Assembly: GCA_028023455.1 (NCBI GenBank)
Contig: JAQFVV010000252.1
Coordinates: 1,393,349-1,457,348 of the forward strand
Direction of reading: 5' to 3'
DNA length: 64,000 nt
DNA from: Epiperipatus broadwayi
Lineage: Eukaryota > Onychophora > Udeonychophora > Euonychophora > Peripatidae
The notes below the pieces were generated by a model. The model was not told the origin of the DNA, did no database searches, and saw only the letters and a list, made by a program, of their open reading frames with translations. Shown piece after piece: positions 22,000 to 35,599 of this stretch. A program made the translations under genes and the position numbers. Each line of letters opens with the position of its first letter. Position 1 is the first letter of the stretch.

Positions 22000-24480
22000 G
22001 GCCATCCACCCTATGGTATGATGGCTGTAAATAATAACTAACTTCTAGTCAGCCAAATTAAATTTCCTTTATACATAAAATTTCTACAATACAAATATTA
22101 CTCATTTCATGTCTAATATATTATATTAATCTTACTAAATTATGAGACTTGCTATTAAGTCATCCAGTAAGGTACTCCTTTTTTAATATTAAGCATATAT
22201 TAAAAATTATGCACTCAATGATATAGGAATATCACCAAATATTTCTCTACTAAAATACCAATGATACTCCCATGACTCACAATTAAAATAGACAAATTAT
22301 ATTTAACATTCAAATTTCTTATGTGAAATTTAATAATAACACAGTATCATATTCATTTATTTATTAAAATGATTATATATCTCTCCTTCACTTACATTTA
22401 ATAACTCAATTAACATCTCAGGTAATTATTATTGTTTCTTAAAATAAATAAATTAATTTACATAACCAAATGTAAAGAGGAATTTTACTTATATCCAGCT
22501 ACACTTGAAAATAATCAAGAAACAAATATACTAATCAATTTTCCCTTTCAAAATCATTAACTAAATTCTCTTATAAATTGATTAAAGACTAAATTCAAAT
22601 TATTAACTAATACTGATCTCTATTAATTATAATCTAATCATTATTATTTTTATATGACATATTAGTTCTTAAATCTTTATTATGATCATTGAATAAGATG
22701 AAGAAAAAATTTTACATTACTTAATATTTTGGATTCAATAAGAAATATTTTTAATAATCACAACATTTTTCATATTTATTATCTTATTTAGATTAGTGTG
22801 GTTAGGATGATGAATAATAACTTAGAAAACAAGAAAAGCGATTCTCAACACTTTGTTAATTTTAAAAACAACATTACCATTCTATTACAGGAATAATACA
22901 AAATTTAAGAAAAATTCACAAATCTTATATTTACTTAAAAAAATATTTAACATATTATACAAAACTTAAAAACTAACATTAACAAAAAAAACTTATAATA
23001 AAATAAGTCATTTATATTTCACTTTAAAAATATTTACAATTAGAATACTTTTCTCTATGAATATTAAAATACTTCTTAATATTTCCATAATTAAAACATA
23101 TTAATAAAATAGATAACATATTATCACATTTTAAATATTTCAAAAACATTCTTTTATTATCATTACATTTAATTTTCTTATACTATTATAATCTAATTAT
23201 AACTCTATAACTTGTTATACTCCTTCTATGTTTATTCTTAGTTATAAAATAAACATTTAATTATTTAAATATTCATTAAGATATAGCACATTATTGTATT
23301 GTTTACAATAATAGAAATAATTATCAGGGTTTTTTTACAGTATCATATCTTTTCTACTTCAGACATTAATTCTGCATTTTGATCTTTAATATTTGATATA
23401 AAAAAAAACATTCATAAAATCTTTATTTTTACATTCTTTTAGCTTTTAACATCCTATTTGTTCTTTGTTTATTTCTTCTTGTGTTAAATAGATTTATCTT
23501 ATCATCATATGAAAGTTTAGCTATTATTATTTTTCAAATCTACAATTTTTTAATGCAATGTATATATCAGTATGATTTTCATGATTACAAGTGTGGGATG
23601 GATACCTTATAAAACTATAAGAAACAATGATATAATGGATTATGTAAGTTAAGGACATATTTTCTTGTGTCTCCCTTAATTTCTATCTTGACTTCTATTT
23701 TAAGCTCTTACAGATTTTTAGAAAAAATGTCACCAACCATATATCAACTTTATTTTATACTGTATCATACTTAACATTAAATAACACTTCCCTAACCTTA
23801 CAGGATTTCCCAATAAAACTATTCTCCTGTACCACTATTTTACATCTAACACTCCATCTTAAAAAATGCTTAACATTGCATAAATATTATTCATCCTTTT
23901 TAAATAATATCCAAAGTTATCTTTACATTTTCATACTTTGAACATACCAAGAATATTAAAAAAAAAAAAACAAATACATAATGATATAATTTATCATAAA
24001 TATAATAAGTCAGTTATCTTTAACTTATTCAGAGATAATTATACATACATTTTTATAATCATATTAAGATTATAATAAATATATTTACTCCTCTATCATA
24101 TGTCTTTAGGTAAATATACACATAATACATATTACACATATTTATTTTACTTGATTCCTGGTTTAAATAATTCAATACCAATATCTTATACTAAAAAAAT
24201 TAAGGTTACCTTAATCATAATATTTAATTATTATTGATGAAAATCTTGTAGGTATAATTTCTTTTTATGATATAGAATCATAATTAATAACAAAGAAAAA
24301 TTTTGATTGTTTTTTTAACATCCAAAAATTCTAAAATATTTAAATCTAAAAATAATAACATATAAACAAATAATTATTGCTACTTAATAGTATCTTAAAA
24401 ATTGTAGTTCATATACTAAAGTAATAAAAACAAAAAGTTTTCTTCAACTCTTTAAACTAGATAAAATCATATTTTCCAGG
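22000..24480. other. A+T-rich noncoding stretch
   Basis: Only simple sequence is seen; no open frame worth reporting on either strand. Confidence 0.4.
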
Positions 24481-24490
24481 GGAGTATCTT

Positions 24491-24504
24491 GTTGCTATGA
24501 CAAC
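24491..24504. promoter_or_regulatory. RFX-type X-box-like site
   Basis: GTTGCTATGACAAC matches the imperfect palindrome bound by RFX factors (half sites GTTGCY and RGCAAC-like with a 2 bp gap). A single chance match in 64 kb is possible, and no promoter or gene is visible beside it. Confidence 0.2.
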
Positions 24505-27500
24505 CACTAACTAGCTGTTTGAAATGAAAGAGATTTCTTCCTCCCTTCTCTTTTCTTCATGCTCTTCTCCATTGTTCTTAGCATAAATGAAACATCAAGA
24601 AAAATCTAAATAAAAGTTACTTATTAATCACAAAAGGAAGTTCTTGTATAAAAGTTCATACTTCCTTATATCATTGATAAAAAATTCCTTCATGTTTAAT
24701 ATACATATTTTAATGTTTAAAAAAGACATTTATGATATTTTTTAAAAAGTTTCCTTTCTTTAAGCATACTTCAAAATATGTGCTAGTACAATTATAAAGT
24801 TTTCAGGTTACACTTCTGACTAATCCATCTTTAACATATTAATATAATTACTAATACTTAAATGATATTACAATAAGTTAAACTTTTAATAAAAATTAGT
24901 CTGCATCATATCTTTCTTCATTTATACTATTATCATCTTAATAAAGTCACTAATAAATTTATATCTGGAAATGTCAATAGTTTTACTAAATAGAAATAAT
25001 TATCTGCATATAAAAATTAATAAAAAATAAATTTCTTACATCTCCTTTACATTTTATGTAGGTAAGACAATTTGATAATCTGCAAGGTTTCTTATGAAAA
25101 TACATTTTATCTCATTGAATGAAGTTTTGCTTTCATTTATTATCATAAGTTTATAGTCAGCTCTTGTAGTATACCAATGAGAATAATTTGGCTTTTTATT
25201 TGATAGTGAAATTAGTAAATAAACATCTTAAGATATACCCCATACTTTTTACAAGTTATTATTACTGTTAAGGTTAAAATAATGAAATTTCAATAAATAT
25301 ATATTTAAAATTTTAAAACAAAATGAATACAGTTTTATTCCTCTGAAATTTTTTTTATTTTTTTTATATCATCTGCTCATTCTATATTAATAAAAATAAT
25401 TCCACAATATTTGATTGAGGTAATTATTTCCAAACATCTAGCACAAAAATTAATATTAATTAATTTTTATATTTTTAAAATGATTTTATAACTAATATTA
25501 TTAAACCAATATTTTTTAATTTTAACCATACAAAATTTAAATATATCTTTTAATATAATATACTATTTGTTTAAACTCAAATTTTGATACTTAAAGTTTA
25601 TAATTTGCATTATTATAACTATTAATTTTAGAAACTTTTTAATAAAATTGATATAACTAAAATAAGAATAACATTTATGATTGAAGCAAGTAATAAATTA
25701 AATTGAGAATCATAAAGTAAATTCAATTTATTATTAAATGAATGTATGTGTGCATACCAATTGACACACATCTCACTTCTCAGTTATTTTATTATTAATT
25801 AAATAATTTTAAAACAATTAATAATTAGCAATTTTTAATTTGATCATTAATAAATATAAAAATATTAAGTTTTTATAATTATAACTACTGATTTAAAATT
25901 GCCTTATATGATTTTAACTATTATTTACTTTTATTTTAAAATAAATAGCATGATTTTATTTTAAATTTATTTGATTTAACTAGTTTATGGTCCTTAGCAT
26001 CATATGAATTTTTAAAAAACTGACTTGAGATACAATGTTCACAATAACTTCAGTTTTAATAATGATAGAGCAAAATGTTTTACATTGATAGAAACTAGAA
26101 GCACTAAAGAATCCAATATGCCTAATATAAATAGTGATTACTATTTTTAAAAAAACAAAAAAGAAATTTCAACATCCAAAATAATTATTACTTTATTGTT
26201 TATTCATAATTTCTAATTTATCATTAATTAAGTTTTAATTATATTTTCATTGATAATTTTTTTTGTATTCCTCATAAAATTCTCATTCAAACCATATATA
26301 ATACTTCTTACCTAAGATAATTTATAGCTTCAGAATCTTCAAAACTACTCACATAAAAATTCTTCATTTTTATCTTGTACCCCAAAAGTTAACAAATCTC
26401 AAGGCATCTATAAAAAAAAGATTTATCCTAATAAGAAATACAAAACAAATCTATTCCACAAGATGGATATGTATTTGTCATCATAGTAATTGACTTCTTG
26501 TCTATCTAAAACTAGAAATTGTACACTACTGTCTGTATCAATGATAAAATGAGTTTCATCTCTTTATTTTATATTTTTGTGTATACCAGTGATGTTTATA
26601 TTCTTTATGCATACCAGTGATGCTATCTTGTTATATTTATTGGACCACAGAGATATAATTTATTTGCATATAGCTCATTTTCTAGCTATGGACTTGAAAA
26701 TAATGTGATGCTAGATGTGGCAAAACTACTGACTCCATAGCAAGAGTACCAAGGCATAGGCAAGAATCAGAATTTGATTCTTTGCTTACATATAATTCCA
26801 TGTGGTATATACATAACCATTGTAGTTATCACCACACACACACTATTTGAAATCTCTCTTTATTGGTTTTACATGTTTATATTTTGATGTGGCACTATGC
26901 CCAGTAAATTTTGTGATTGTGTTATCAACTGCAATCTTTGTGTACATCTGATAATCAATCTTAAAATTTACATTGCATTATATAATTTATATACATTTTT
27001 ATATAAATTATTACTTGTTATACACACAGACATGAAAGTGCAAACATGCTAATACAAATATAAACACACTAATAAATTATTAAACTTTTTGAGAATCATT
27101 ATGTCTATGAAATAAGGTTGCATCAAACTTGGATCATAGCCCCAAAATTACATTGTACATAAACCACTTTTGTTATATTTGAATACAAATTTATATACTG
27201 TATAATAAAAAGCATAAATGATATAATATTATATAATTTATATACTACACAGACACACCAATACAAATGCAAACATATTAATAAATTATACCATTTATCA
27301 AATATTTAAAAAAATAATATTCAAATAATTAAAAAATTAACATTGTATACTTACAACCCCATATTCTGATTACATTTTATTGGGATGAAGGCTTTGAAAT
27401 GCAAATCATTGATGCATATCTAATCCATTTTAGTGAATCTAGCCAATAAAGAAATTTTGCCTTTGTCTTCTTCATGCAATTCAATAAATTGACCAAAAAA

Positions 27501-27900
27501 GAAAAAAAATTAAATGAACCTATTAATAAAAATATTAATAAAAAATTCAAATTTTATTAGATTTTAACTTGCAATAGGCCATTTTAAAAAGGAAATTAAG
27601 CAACAATGAATTCCAGTACTTCTGTTGACATCATTCTTATAGTTTTCATGCAATTTAAAAAAGAAAACAAAATTTCAATGAATCAGCTCCCACTAGCATC
27701 TGACACCTTCAAGCAGTCAATGTGTTAAAGAAAATTAACTCAAGTTTAATATTACAAAAACAGTATAGTTTAACTTCTCCAGCAAATTAAATAAGAGGCT
27801 TTTATTAATCATTATATAAAATTTATATTTTTTATTAAAATTAACCATTATTTACAACCATATAGTGATGTAGCAAAATAGGCTACAATATATATCGCAA
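24505..27900. other. A+T-rich noncoding stretch
   Basis: Low-complexity DNA with a diverged direct duplication of about 90 bp around 26970-27090 and 27210-27290 (ACACAGAC.. and CTAATAAATTAT blocks). No gene evidence. Confidence 0.4.
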
Positions 27901-27913
27901 TAACAATAACAAT

Positions 27914-27938
27914 ATGTTTATGTGTGTGTGTGTGTGTA
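27914..27938. repeat. TG microsatellite
   Basis: An uninterrupted TG run just upstream of R5 copy 2. Confidence 0.85.
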
Positions 27939-27995
27939 AATAGTTTTCATGAGAACAAATGCTAATAAATTTAATGTAAAACATTCACTATGTAC
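27935..27995 (+). repeat. short repeat R5, copy 2
   Basis: TGTAAATAGTTTTCATGAGA followed by CTAATAAATTTAATGTAAAA, about 6 kb from copy 1. Confidence 0.65.
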
Positions 27996-30420
27996 TATGT
28001 GTATGCAATAAATATATTAAATATGTGTATTAAAACTATAAAAAAAGAAAATTAATAATTAATAAAACAATACCTTATAGATTATTGATTTATCATTACA
28101 AATCTAGAGGGAAAAAATAATAAATACAAATATATATATATATTTTATTTCTGATAAATAAACAAAAATAATCAGATCAATTAACACTTTAATATCTTTC
28201 TTTTATATATATATTTTTTAAATTGATAGTTATTTGAAGCATCTATGTTTGTCATTGCCTGACTTTAACTGCCATACAGACAATATTTGATAACAAATTC
28301 ATAAATTTTCAAACTATTTAAAATTAATTTTTCATGAAGAATTCTTTTATACTTATTAAGCTGAGTTGACCTATCATGAGTAGCAAAGTTACTTCAACTG
28401 CTTTTACCATTAAAATTCTCATTTTGATTTTCAGGACAGTTATAGTTGTTCATTCTCAAAATAATTTATTTCTCCTTTCAAATGCATGCATGCTGATGAT
28501 TTTCTCCCTCCTTAAGATGGTAACTAATTGGAAGGAAATAAGGCAAGGAATCAAAGCCATCTAGTATCTCTTCTTTACCCAGTAATCCTTTAGTTATATT
28601 TATTCCCAATAAAATTCTTTACTTAATTTAAGTAGAAAAAAAATTGAACAATAACAAGGTTTATTATTTTTTTAGCCAAATCAAATGTCAATAATAATAA
28701 AAATACTAGCATGATATCATCTTCCTTTATTAAATCATAAGTTAGCATGACATTCTAGCTTGCACATTGATGAGACATACTGACTTAAATTCTATTGTTA
28801 ATATAACTACCAACTTTTTAAAAAGCTTTCTTTTTAATATTTTACAATTGTTTCAAAAAAAATTCAAAACAACTAGACAGATAAATTTCTAAAATGGAAA
28901 TAACAGTTTATAACATACACAAAAAATAACTATTTGTAAATTATAAATCTTTTCTCTAAACAAAGAAATAATTAATTTATACCTATATATTTAAACACTA
29001 GCACTTTCAAAGTGTTTTTCATATAGTTTTTTTATTAACTCTGTATATATTGTTAACACTTCCAAATCTACAATCACAAACAAATGTATACCTCAAAAGT
29101 GGAAGGAAACAGGAAAAATAAATAAACAGAGGTAATAATCGAAGAGAAAATATTTGCAACATTTTCTATTACAAAAAAAAATATTGCAATACATATATTA
29201 AATAATCAATATTATAAAAGAAAATATATACATCAAGCTAACAAAATATCCCATCTTCATTTACTAATAAATAATTCATACTTAATGCATCATCACAAAT
29301 AATTATCTCTGCTTTGTTACATTCCCTTCTATCAATATCTATATACACATTTTTAAACATATATATATATAAAAATGCAAAAAAAAAATGAGTTAAAAAG
29401 AAGAATAAAGGAGACTTTGATGCTAAAACTTCTTGATTCTGAGGCATTTTGATATCAAGAGAAGGTGGAGTTTGAAATGAATTATGGGAAGGTTTGTTTG
29501 TTTGTGTGTGTGTGTGTGTTTGTATATATATATATATATGTTATTTCTTTTAGTTTGATTTTCACTTGAGAATGTCTATTTGTAGTACATGAAACCATGG
29601 TTGTGTAAGGATTTTGGTAAAATTTTGGATTTAATCTAATATTGTATTGTTTTATGGTTTTGCATTTTTATTTTTGCTAGTATAGTGTTAGGCAGTTTTG
29701 GTTTTATATATATACTGATATCATAGTTGACAGCAAAGATGAATCCTTCCTATCTCTACAATATATATTAACTTTACCACATATGTGTATGTTGTGTGTG
29801 ATAAAATTGAAATAAAAACTATACTAATAAAAACCAAAAATTTAAATATGCATATATCTCCAATGCTAAAATTTTTTATCTTCCCACAAGTGTTAAAAAT
29901 GAGTAAAAACTAATCTTTATCTTGAATAAAACATGTGTAATGGGAAGTATCAAGTTGTTAATATCGGCATAGAGAGTCAAATATTTAGTATATCTAATTC
30001 ATCTCAAGAATGAATGTTGTTTGTTAAAGGCATACATAGTAAAAGAGGTTAGTCTGGGCTTTTACGATTGTTGATGGTTGTAATACAGTAGAGTTGAGAT
30101 GAGAAGCAATGATAAAAAGCAAAAATATTGTAACATATATCTATGTGAGTCTAAAAAGGAAATATATATGTTTTTACCTGCAGTGACTATGATAACATCA
30201 ATGCTACAAGCAGTATCTCATATAGTTCCTTTCTAAAAAAAATGTTTTATATAATTATCATTCCAAATTTGATTTTTCTATTATAAGTATTAAAATATTT
30301 ATATAAAAAATATAGCCATAAAATTGCAAAAATAGACTAATAAAATTACTTTGGTTTGATAACCTGTTCAGGTTCCACCTTCTCTTACTCTCATTTGAAA
30401 GACACTAGTGACAACATATA
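27996..30420. other. A+T-rich noncoding stretch with microsatellite
   Basis: Contains a TG then TA compound microsatellite at about 29500-29540. Small frames at 28376-28564 and 29238-29447 lack recognisable motifs or splice context. Confidence 0.4.
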
Positions 30421-30424
30421 CATT

Positions 30425-30700
30425 TGCAACATTTTATTTTTACAATTAAATCTTTTTTCTATATCATACATTAATAATTCTTACATTATTTATTACAAAT
30501 GTAAAATTAATATTTGAACATTGCAAAAATGAAAAATAAAGTATTAAATGGAGTTCTTAACTATAACCATAACACTTTTCATTATTGGAACACATTTTTA
30601 TCTGTACAATTAAATATTTTTTATTTGAATTTCATGTTTAAAGTAAAAATAATTTTTATTGAAACATTGCAAAAAAACGAAAGTATGTCTAAAAATTCAA
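30425..30700 (+). repeat. diverged tandem duplication of ~165 bp
   Basis: Unit 1 begins near ACATTTTATTTTTACAATTA (30428) and holds GAACATTGCAAAAATGAAAA. Unit 2 repeats ACATTTTTATCTGTACAATT (30592) and GAAACATTGCAAAAAAACGA. The small open frame over unit 2 is not supported as a gene. Confidence 0.55.
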
Positions 30701-32240
30701 GATTAAATTTACTATTAATATTTCACAAGAAACTCCTTTGCCAGTATTCATGAAAGTCATTCTTGTTAGCCAACAGCTTCCAATTTGCTATAACTATGAT
30801 ATTATGATTTGTATTCTTAAAAATAAATATTTTCAAATAAAACTTAATTGTAATCATATAGTTTTTTTGGTTTAAAATAAATATTTTACAAATATATTAC
30901 ATAAATAAGCTTAAATATATAAATAAATTACTAAAATTTACTTTTTGTTTTCAAAATATTAAACCAAAGCATACACTCATACTAATCAAGCATTGCCAAT
31001 TTCTTTTGAGATCCAAATGAAGCCTTGTTGGCTTGTTTTTTATTCAAGTTTTGTATAAGATCTGTATGATACTGATATCTTCAGATTTTTTATAATTAAT
31101 AATTTTAGTAATAATTTTGTGCAAAAAACTTCATACAGTAAACTAACATTTTATATAACTACAAAACAGTGTAAAAAAAACCAAAGGTGATAACAGCACC
31201 ATTACAACATCCCAAAATTTACAAGAAAGTCACTGATTTTACTACATGTTAAATAGCTTCTAACTAGCATGAGATGATTTTACTTACAATCAATTATTAT
31301 AATGAAATAAATTTGTCTTTTTATTATTGTAAACAGGTACATAAAGTATGATAATACTTGTGTAAAAAGTAGGAGAGAAAATAGCAACAATGTGCAAAAG
31401 ATAAAGAAAATTTATTTCCATTTAGATTACAAGCTGTATGACATGCTTCTAAATTTAAAAAGGGCATAAAACTTATACTATGTGAGAAAAATTCAAATTA
31501 ATTTGACTTTTGAAAAATGGAGACATACCTAGAGAAGTGTTGAGATAGTTACATCTTCAATTAAAAAAATTCTATGCCAATAGATACCTCTTTAATTAAA
31601 AAAAATTATATGAAATTAAGGGACTTAAAAATTTATATCAGTATCATATACTGAGTGCAACCATTGTAGATTTGTATAGATTTATAATAATGCAAATTAT
31701 GTAATACTCTATAAATTTTTACATACTTTAACATTGTCTAATATTGGCACAAAATAAATTTTAATATTTCATAAGTGCTAATAAGAATATTAACCATCTC
31801 AAATTTTGAGATATTACAGCAGCATTTCAGTTTTTTAAAACATAAATTTGTATTTTATACCCTCTGCTGAAAATTTTTTTGAAGCTTTTTTTTTATGACT
31901 TTAAAATTCATGTATATTTATTTTTTAATATTTTAAATACAAAAAAATAAATAGATGGCCTGGAAAGCCAATAGTCAGTCCAACAAACAATCATAAGCTC
32001 CACTGATTATGGATACCCATTATATATTTCACAATCTCAAACATTGCAAGTTCACTTTGAGAAAATATTACGGTCATTGAGAAAAAATATGGTAGTGTAA
32101 AAACTTCATTTTTTGGAAAGTTTATGATTGTATTGGTAATGTAATTATGTAATAATTATTAAAAATGAAAAGTAAATGTTATCATTATATGTTACACTGA
32201 GGAAAGCAATGTAATATTGGCAAAAAATAATATATTTTTG
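30701..32240. other. A+T-rich noncoding stretch
   Basis: No feature recognised; occasional homopolymer runs only. Confidence 0.35.
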
Positions 32241-32244
32241 TTAG

Positions 32245-33980
32245 TTTATAAAAACAAATCCACTGTTAGTAAAAAAAATTGAAAGTCAACAGTAATTCCA
32301 CAAAAAAATAATGAATTTGATTAGTTTAAATATAGATAATACATTATCAATACATTTTTATCTTCCAAATCCTTTTATCATTCTTAAAAGTTTTAACTGT
32401 AAATTAGATCTTATCATAGTTTGAACTTTTTATAATCAACCAAGAATGTACTAGTCAAATTCATTCTTTGCATATATAAAAACAATTCAACTATAGTAAA
32501 AAAATTGAAAGTGAATTTTTTAAATTGAATTTTAATTAAAGCTTTTGAAAGTTTAGTGAATTTTTCTATGGAAGCACTAATTCTGTTCAATAGATTGATG
32601 CTTCATCCCTGGTACATATATATATATGGGTGCTTGTGTGTATGTATGTAGATTTGTAGCTATGTGTAACTGTATGGGTGTAAGCATATATGTATTTATG
32701 TGTTTTGAAAATATCTGAGATGATATGGATGTATACATGTGTGTATATCTGGAGCTGTGGAAGCATGTATGTATCAAGAATGAAGCATCCATGTATTTAA
32801 TGAAATGAGTGCTTTTGTAGAAAAATTCACTAAAACTTTCAAAAGCTTTAATTAAAATTCAGTTTAAAAAATTCATTTTCAATTTTTTTACCAATAGTTG
32901 AATTGTTTTTATATACACAAAGAATGAATTTGACTAATGCATTGTCAGTTGATTATAAGAAGTTCAAACAATGCTAAAATCTAATTTACAGTTAAACTTT
33001 TAAGAATGTTAAAAGAATTTGGAAGATAGAATACACCTGGGTCTCTTTTTACGCGGACTTATTTAATACGATTTTGCTTTGTGATTCATGTTTCACCGGA
33101 AGTCGATTTCCGATAATGCGCTATTACTTTAAATAATAAATTCCGCGCACTTACGTTATATTGAAAGTAATAATACATTATTGGAATTTGACTTTCATCT
33201 TAGTAATTTCAATATTTTCAGTGCTTTATAATAGTAAGATTTTATGCAATAATGAAATTAAAATCATGATTTCCACATTTTATATATACACATTAAATTT
33301 TACAAGATTATAATGTAAATTTGTTCAAACATTGTGCGTGTTAATTTTGCATTTTAAACCACATTCTGTTTTTGCTTTTTAAAAAAGAATGTAATCAATT
33401 ATTATTTTCTTACTAATGACAGTAATCATTAACGTGCTCTTAAATTCTAACGAGAGCTAAATGGTTGTATGACTGGATATTGTGAGCTTCGTAAACAATT
33501 AATAAAATCGTCTCAAAGATTAATTACTAAAACATGTATAAAAAAATGTAAATTACTGTAAATTATGCATAAAAATATATTGTCTTGAATAAAATTAAAT
33601 ATTATAGTTAAAAAAAGTTTGTCTTGTATCAATTTTTTTCAAATTTGAAATTTTTTATTAGTCATATTTTATTTCCTTATATTTTTTGCGCGAATTTTAA
33701 AGTAATTTTATGTTGGTGCTTTGCTTTTATGTGAATTTTGAAAAATCACAGACTGCATCCCCCCTTTTTCAATGTAAGTTACGTCTATTTTTGCGCGATT
33801 TCATTTGCGCGTGTTTTCTGAGGAACCTATCTATTGCGTAAAATGAGACCCAGGTGTATATTGATAATGTAGTATCTATATTTAAACTAATCAGTCTGAT
33901 TACAATGATCAATTCAAAATCATTATTTTTTGTATGGAATTACTTTTGACTTGTTACCAACAGTTGATTTCGTTTTATAT
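32245..33980. mobile_element. long inverted-repeat (fold-back) element interrupted by a MITE
   Basis: The left arm 32245-32580 is the reverse complement of the right arm, which runs 32811-33033 and resumes at 33857-33980 after an insertion. Matching blocks include AAAATTCACTAAAACTTTCA, AGCTTTAATTAAAATTCA, AAAGAATGAATTTGAC and TTTAAACTAATCAG with their complements. The central 230 bp is rich in TA and TG. There is no coding capacity. Confidence 0.75.
33034..33856. mobile_element. 823 bp TA-flanked MITE
   Basis: Terminal inverted repeats CACCTGGGTCTC then TTTTTACGC (left) and GCGTAAAATGAGACCCAGGT then G (right), with TA at 33032-33033 and 33857-33858. TIR plus a TA duplication fit the Tc1/mariner superfamily or a similar TA-inserting one. 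No transposase frame is present. Composition stands out by its CpG and GCGC motifs. The internal part (33095-33250) contains the R7 hairpin module. The insertion interrupts the right arm of the fold-back element. Confidence 0.83.
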
Positions 33981-33984
33981 ATGC

Positions 33985-34110
33985 AAAGAATGAATTTGAC
34001 TAATGCATTTTTGGTTGATTATAAGAAGCTGAAACAATGCTAAGATCTAATTTACAGTTAAAACTTTTACGAATGTTAAAAGGATTTGGAAGATAAAAAT
34101 ATATTGATAA
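33985..34110 (+). repeat. extra arm copy of the fold-back element (empty site)
   Basis: Repeats the 32920-33033/33857 sequence: AAAGAATGAATTTGACTAAT through TTGGAAGATAAAAATATATT, then GATAAT. Here the MITE insertion point is unoccupied, so the pre-insertion sequence is visible. Confidence 0.75.
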
Positions 34111-34149
34111 TATATTCTCTGATTTACAGATAAGAGAGTTTCAGATTTT

Positions 34150-35150
34150 TCTAGATCTGTGTAATATATTATAATGGTCAGGCAATTACTCTTACACTAT
34201 CTGCCATATAGGATGCCATTAGGCCATTTGAATCTGAAAAATTTATATAGTAGGCATATACTTCTTGTTAAGATTTCATTTTTACTTCAACCAATATGCT
34301 TTAGTCACTAGTTCATGGAGTAACTGAGATTTAATGATATAAATTCTGAAACATATTTTTAGTAAAGAAAAAAGATAAAATAAGCTACTTCCAGTAATAA
34401 TCACACAAACATTTATTTACATACATATATAAAAATAAATTTGAGGAATAAATTATTTGACATTGCTTTAGATTTTATTATTATTATTTTTTACTTTAAG
34501 TTTTGATATCTTGGTAAATTCGCTCAGATGGATATTTTATACAATTTAATAATTTGATAAATGTAAATATGCTACATAGATTATGCATTTATATACTTGA
34601 TTCTTGTTTTTAACTCCAGGCTACAAGTTCACATCCAAACCAATGCCAGCTTGATAATATACCAATGTGATCAATGCAAAATGAGGATGTTAGCATACAA
34701 AACTATGCTGACAAGAATGTGCATCTGTAGTATGATATCATTTAAAAAAAGAACCTCATCCAGTACAGGAATGTGCATCTGTCTGAGGATGTAATCATTT
34801 GGAATATATATATATATATGCTCTATAATCGGGATTGTGGTCTTGGCTACTATCACCATCCAGAGCATAAGGATATCAATGGCACAGGGAATATGTCTAT
34901 GTCCATTGGCAATGTGATGGCTACACTTTTGGCCATGCAATCAATTGGATATAGTGCCCTCATGCTAATATGGTACAAGAGAATGAGAATCCAATGCACC
35001 TCCCCACATCACATTGACATAAAACACTCATACATCAACCCACCAGCATTGAATCAACTACGAGACAAATAGTCTGAAAATAATCAACTTAAACTAACAT
35101 AATCTTATTAATCTATGCATCCATTTATGCCTATTTTTAAATTTATTACA
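34150..35150 (-). repeat. interspersed repeat R1, copy C
   Basis: Reverse orientation. The low end holds AGGCCATTTGAATCTG and TAGTCACTAGTTCATGGAGT; the middle holds two AGGAATGTGCATCTG or AGAATGTGCATCTG blocks; the high end holds CTATGCATCCATTTATGCC. All match copies A, B and D. Open frames within it are not conserved between copies. Confidence 0.75.
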
Positions 35151-35469
35151 AGTTAATAATTTAGTTAACACATAACAAAAAAAATAGAAATGGAAATGAT
35201 TGATCAGCAAATGCAATACATAAATAATAATATTAATAATGGATTTAAAATTTCTATTAATGTTCAGATAAGAGTATAATTATTAGTGAGATTTTAACTT
35301 ATTAATGCTTTTGAAGAGATATATTTAGACAGTCTATAATGACAAAAGTTCCTACTTTCCAGTTAATCTTGATGACTGCTCCTGATTTCAGCAGGTGTCT
35401 GGAGGTCCTTGGTTATGTCCTTTTCCTGTGGCTTTCTTTAGAGGTATATGCTACATATCATCATTTCAG

Positions 35470-35593
35470 AAACTATAAATTTGGAGACTGACTCAGCTGG
35501 TGCACTACCGGAAACTACTTCATTGCAAGACCCTTATATTCCGGGGGTCCACAATGCAGTTGCAGTTCAAGCATCAATAAATTCATTTGCTAA
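35470..35593 (+). CDS. possible internal exon, unidentified protein
   Basis: ATTTCAG at 35463-35469 serves as acceptor and GTAAGT at 35594-35599 as a consensus donor. Between them exactly one frame is open across the whole 124 bp; it contains LETDSAGALPETTSLQDPYI then PGVHNAVAVQASINSFA. The other two frames stop early. Composition is near-balanced while both flanks are A+T-rich. I do not recognise the protein and see no neighbouring exons. It could be a captured exon in a repeat, or chance. Confidence 0.27.
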
Positions 35594-35599
35594 GTAAGT

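Noticed and set aside
34597-35072. Three overlapping frames in 34.6-35.1 kb as genes
   Set aside because: They lie in repeat R1 copy C and are not conserved in copies A, B and D.
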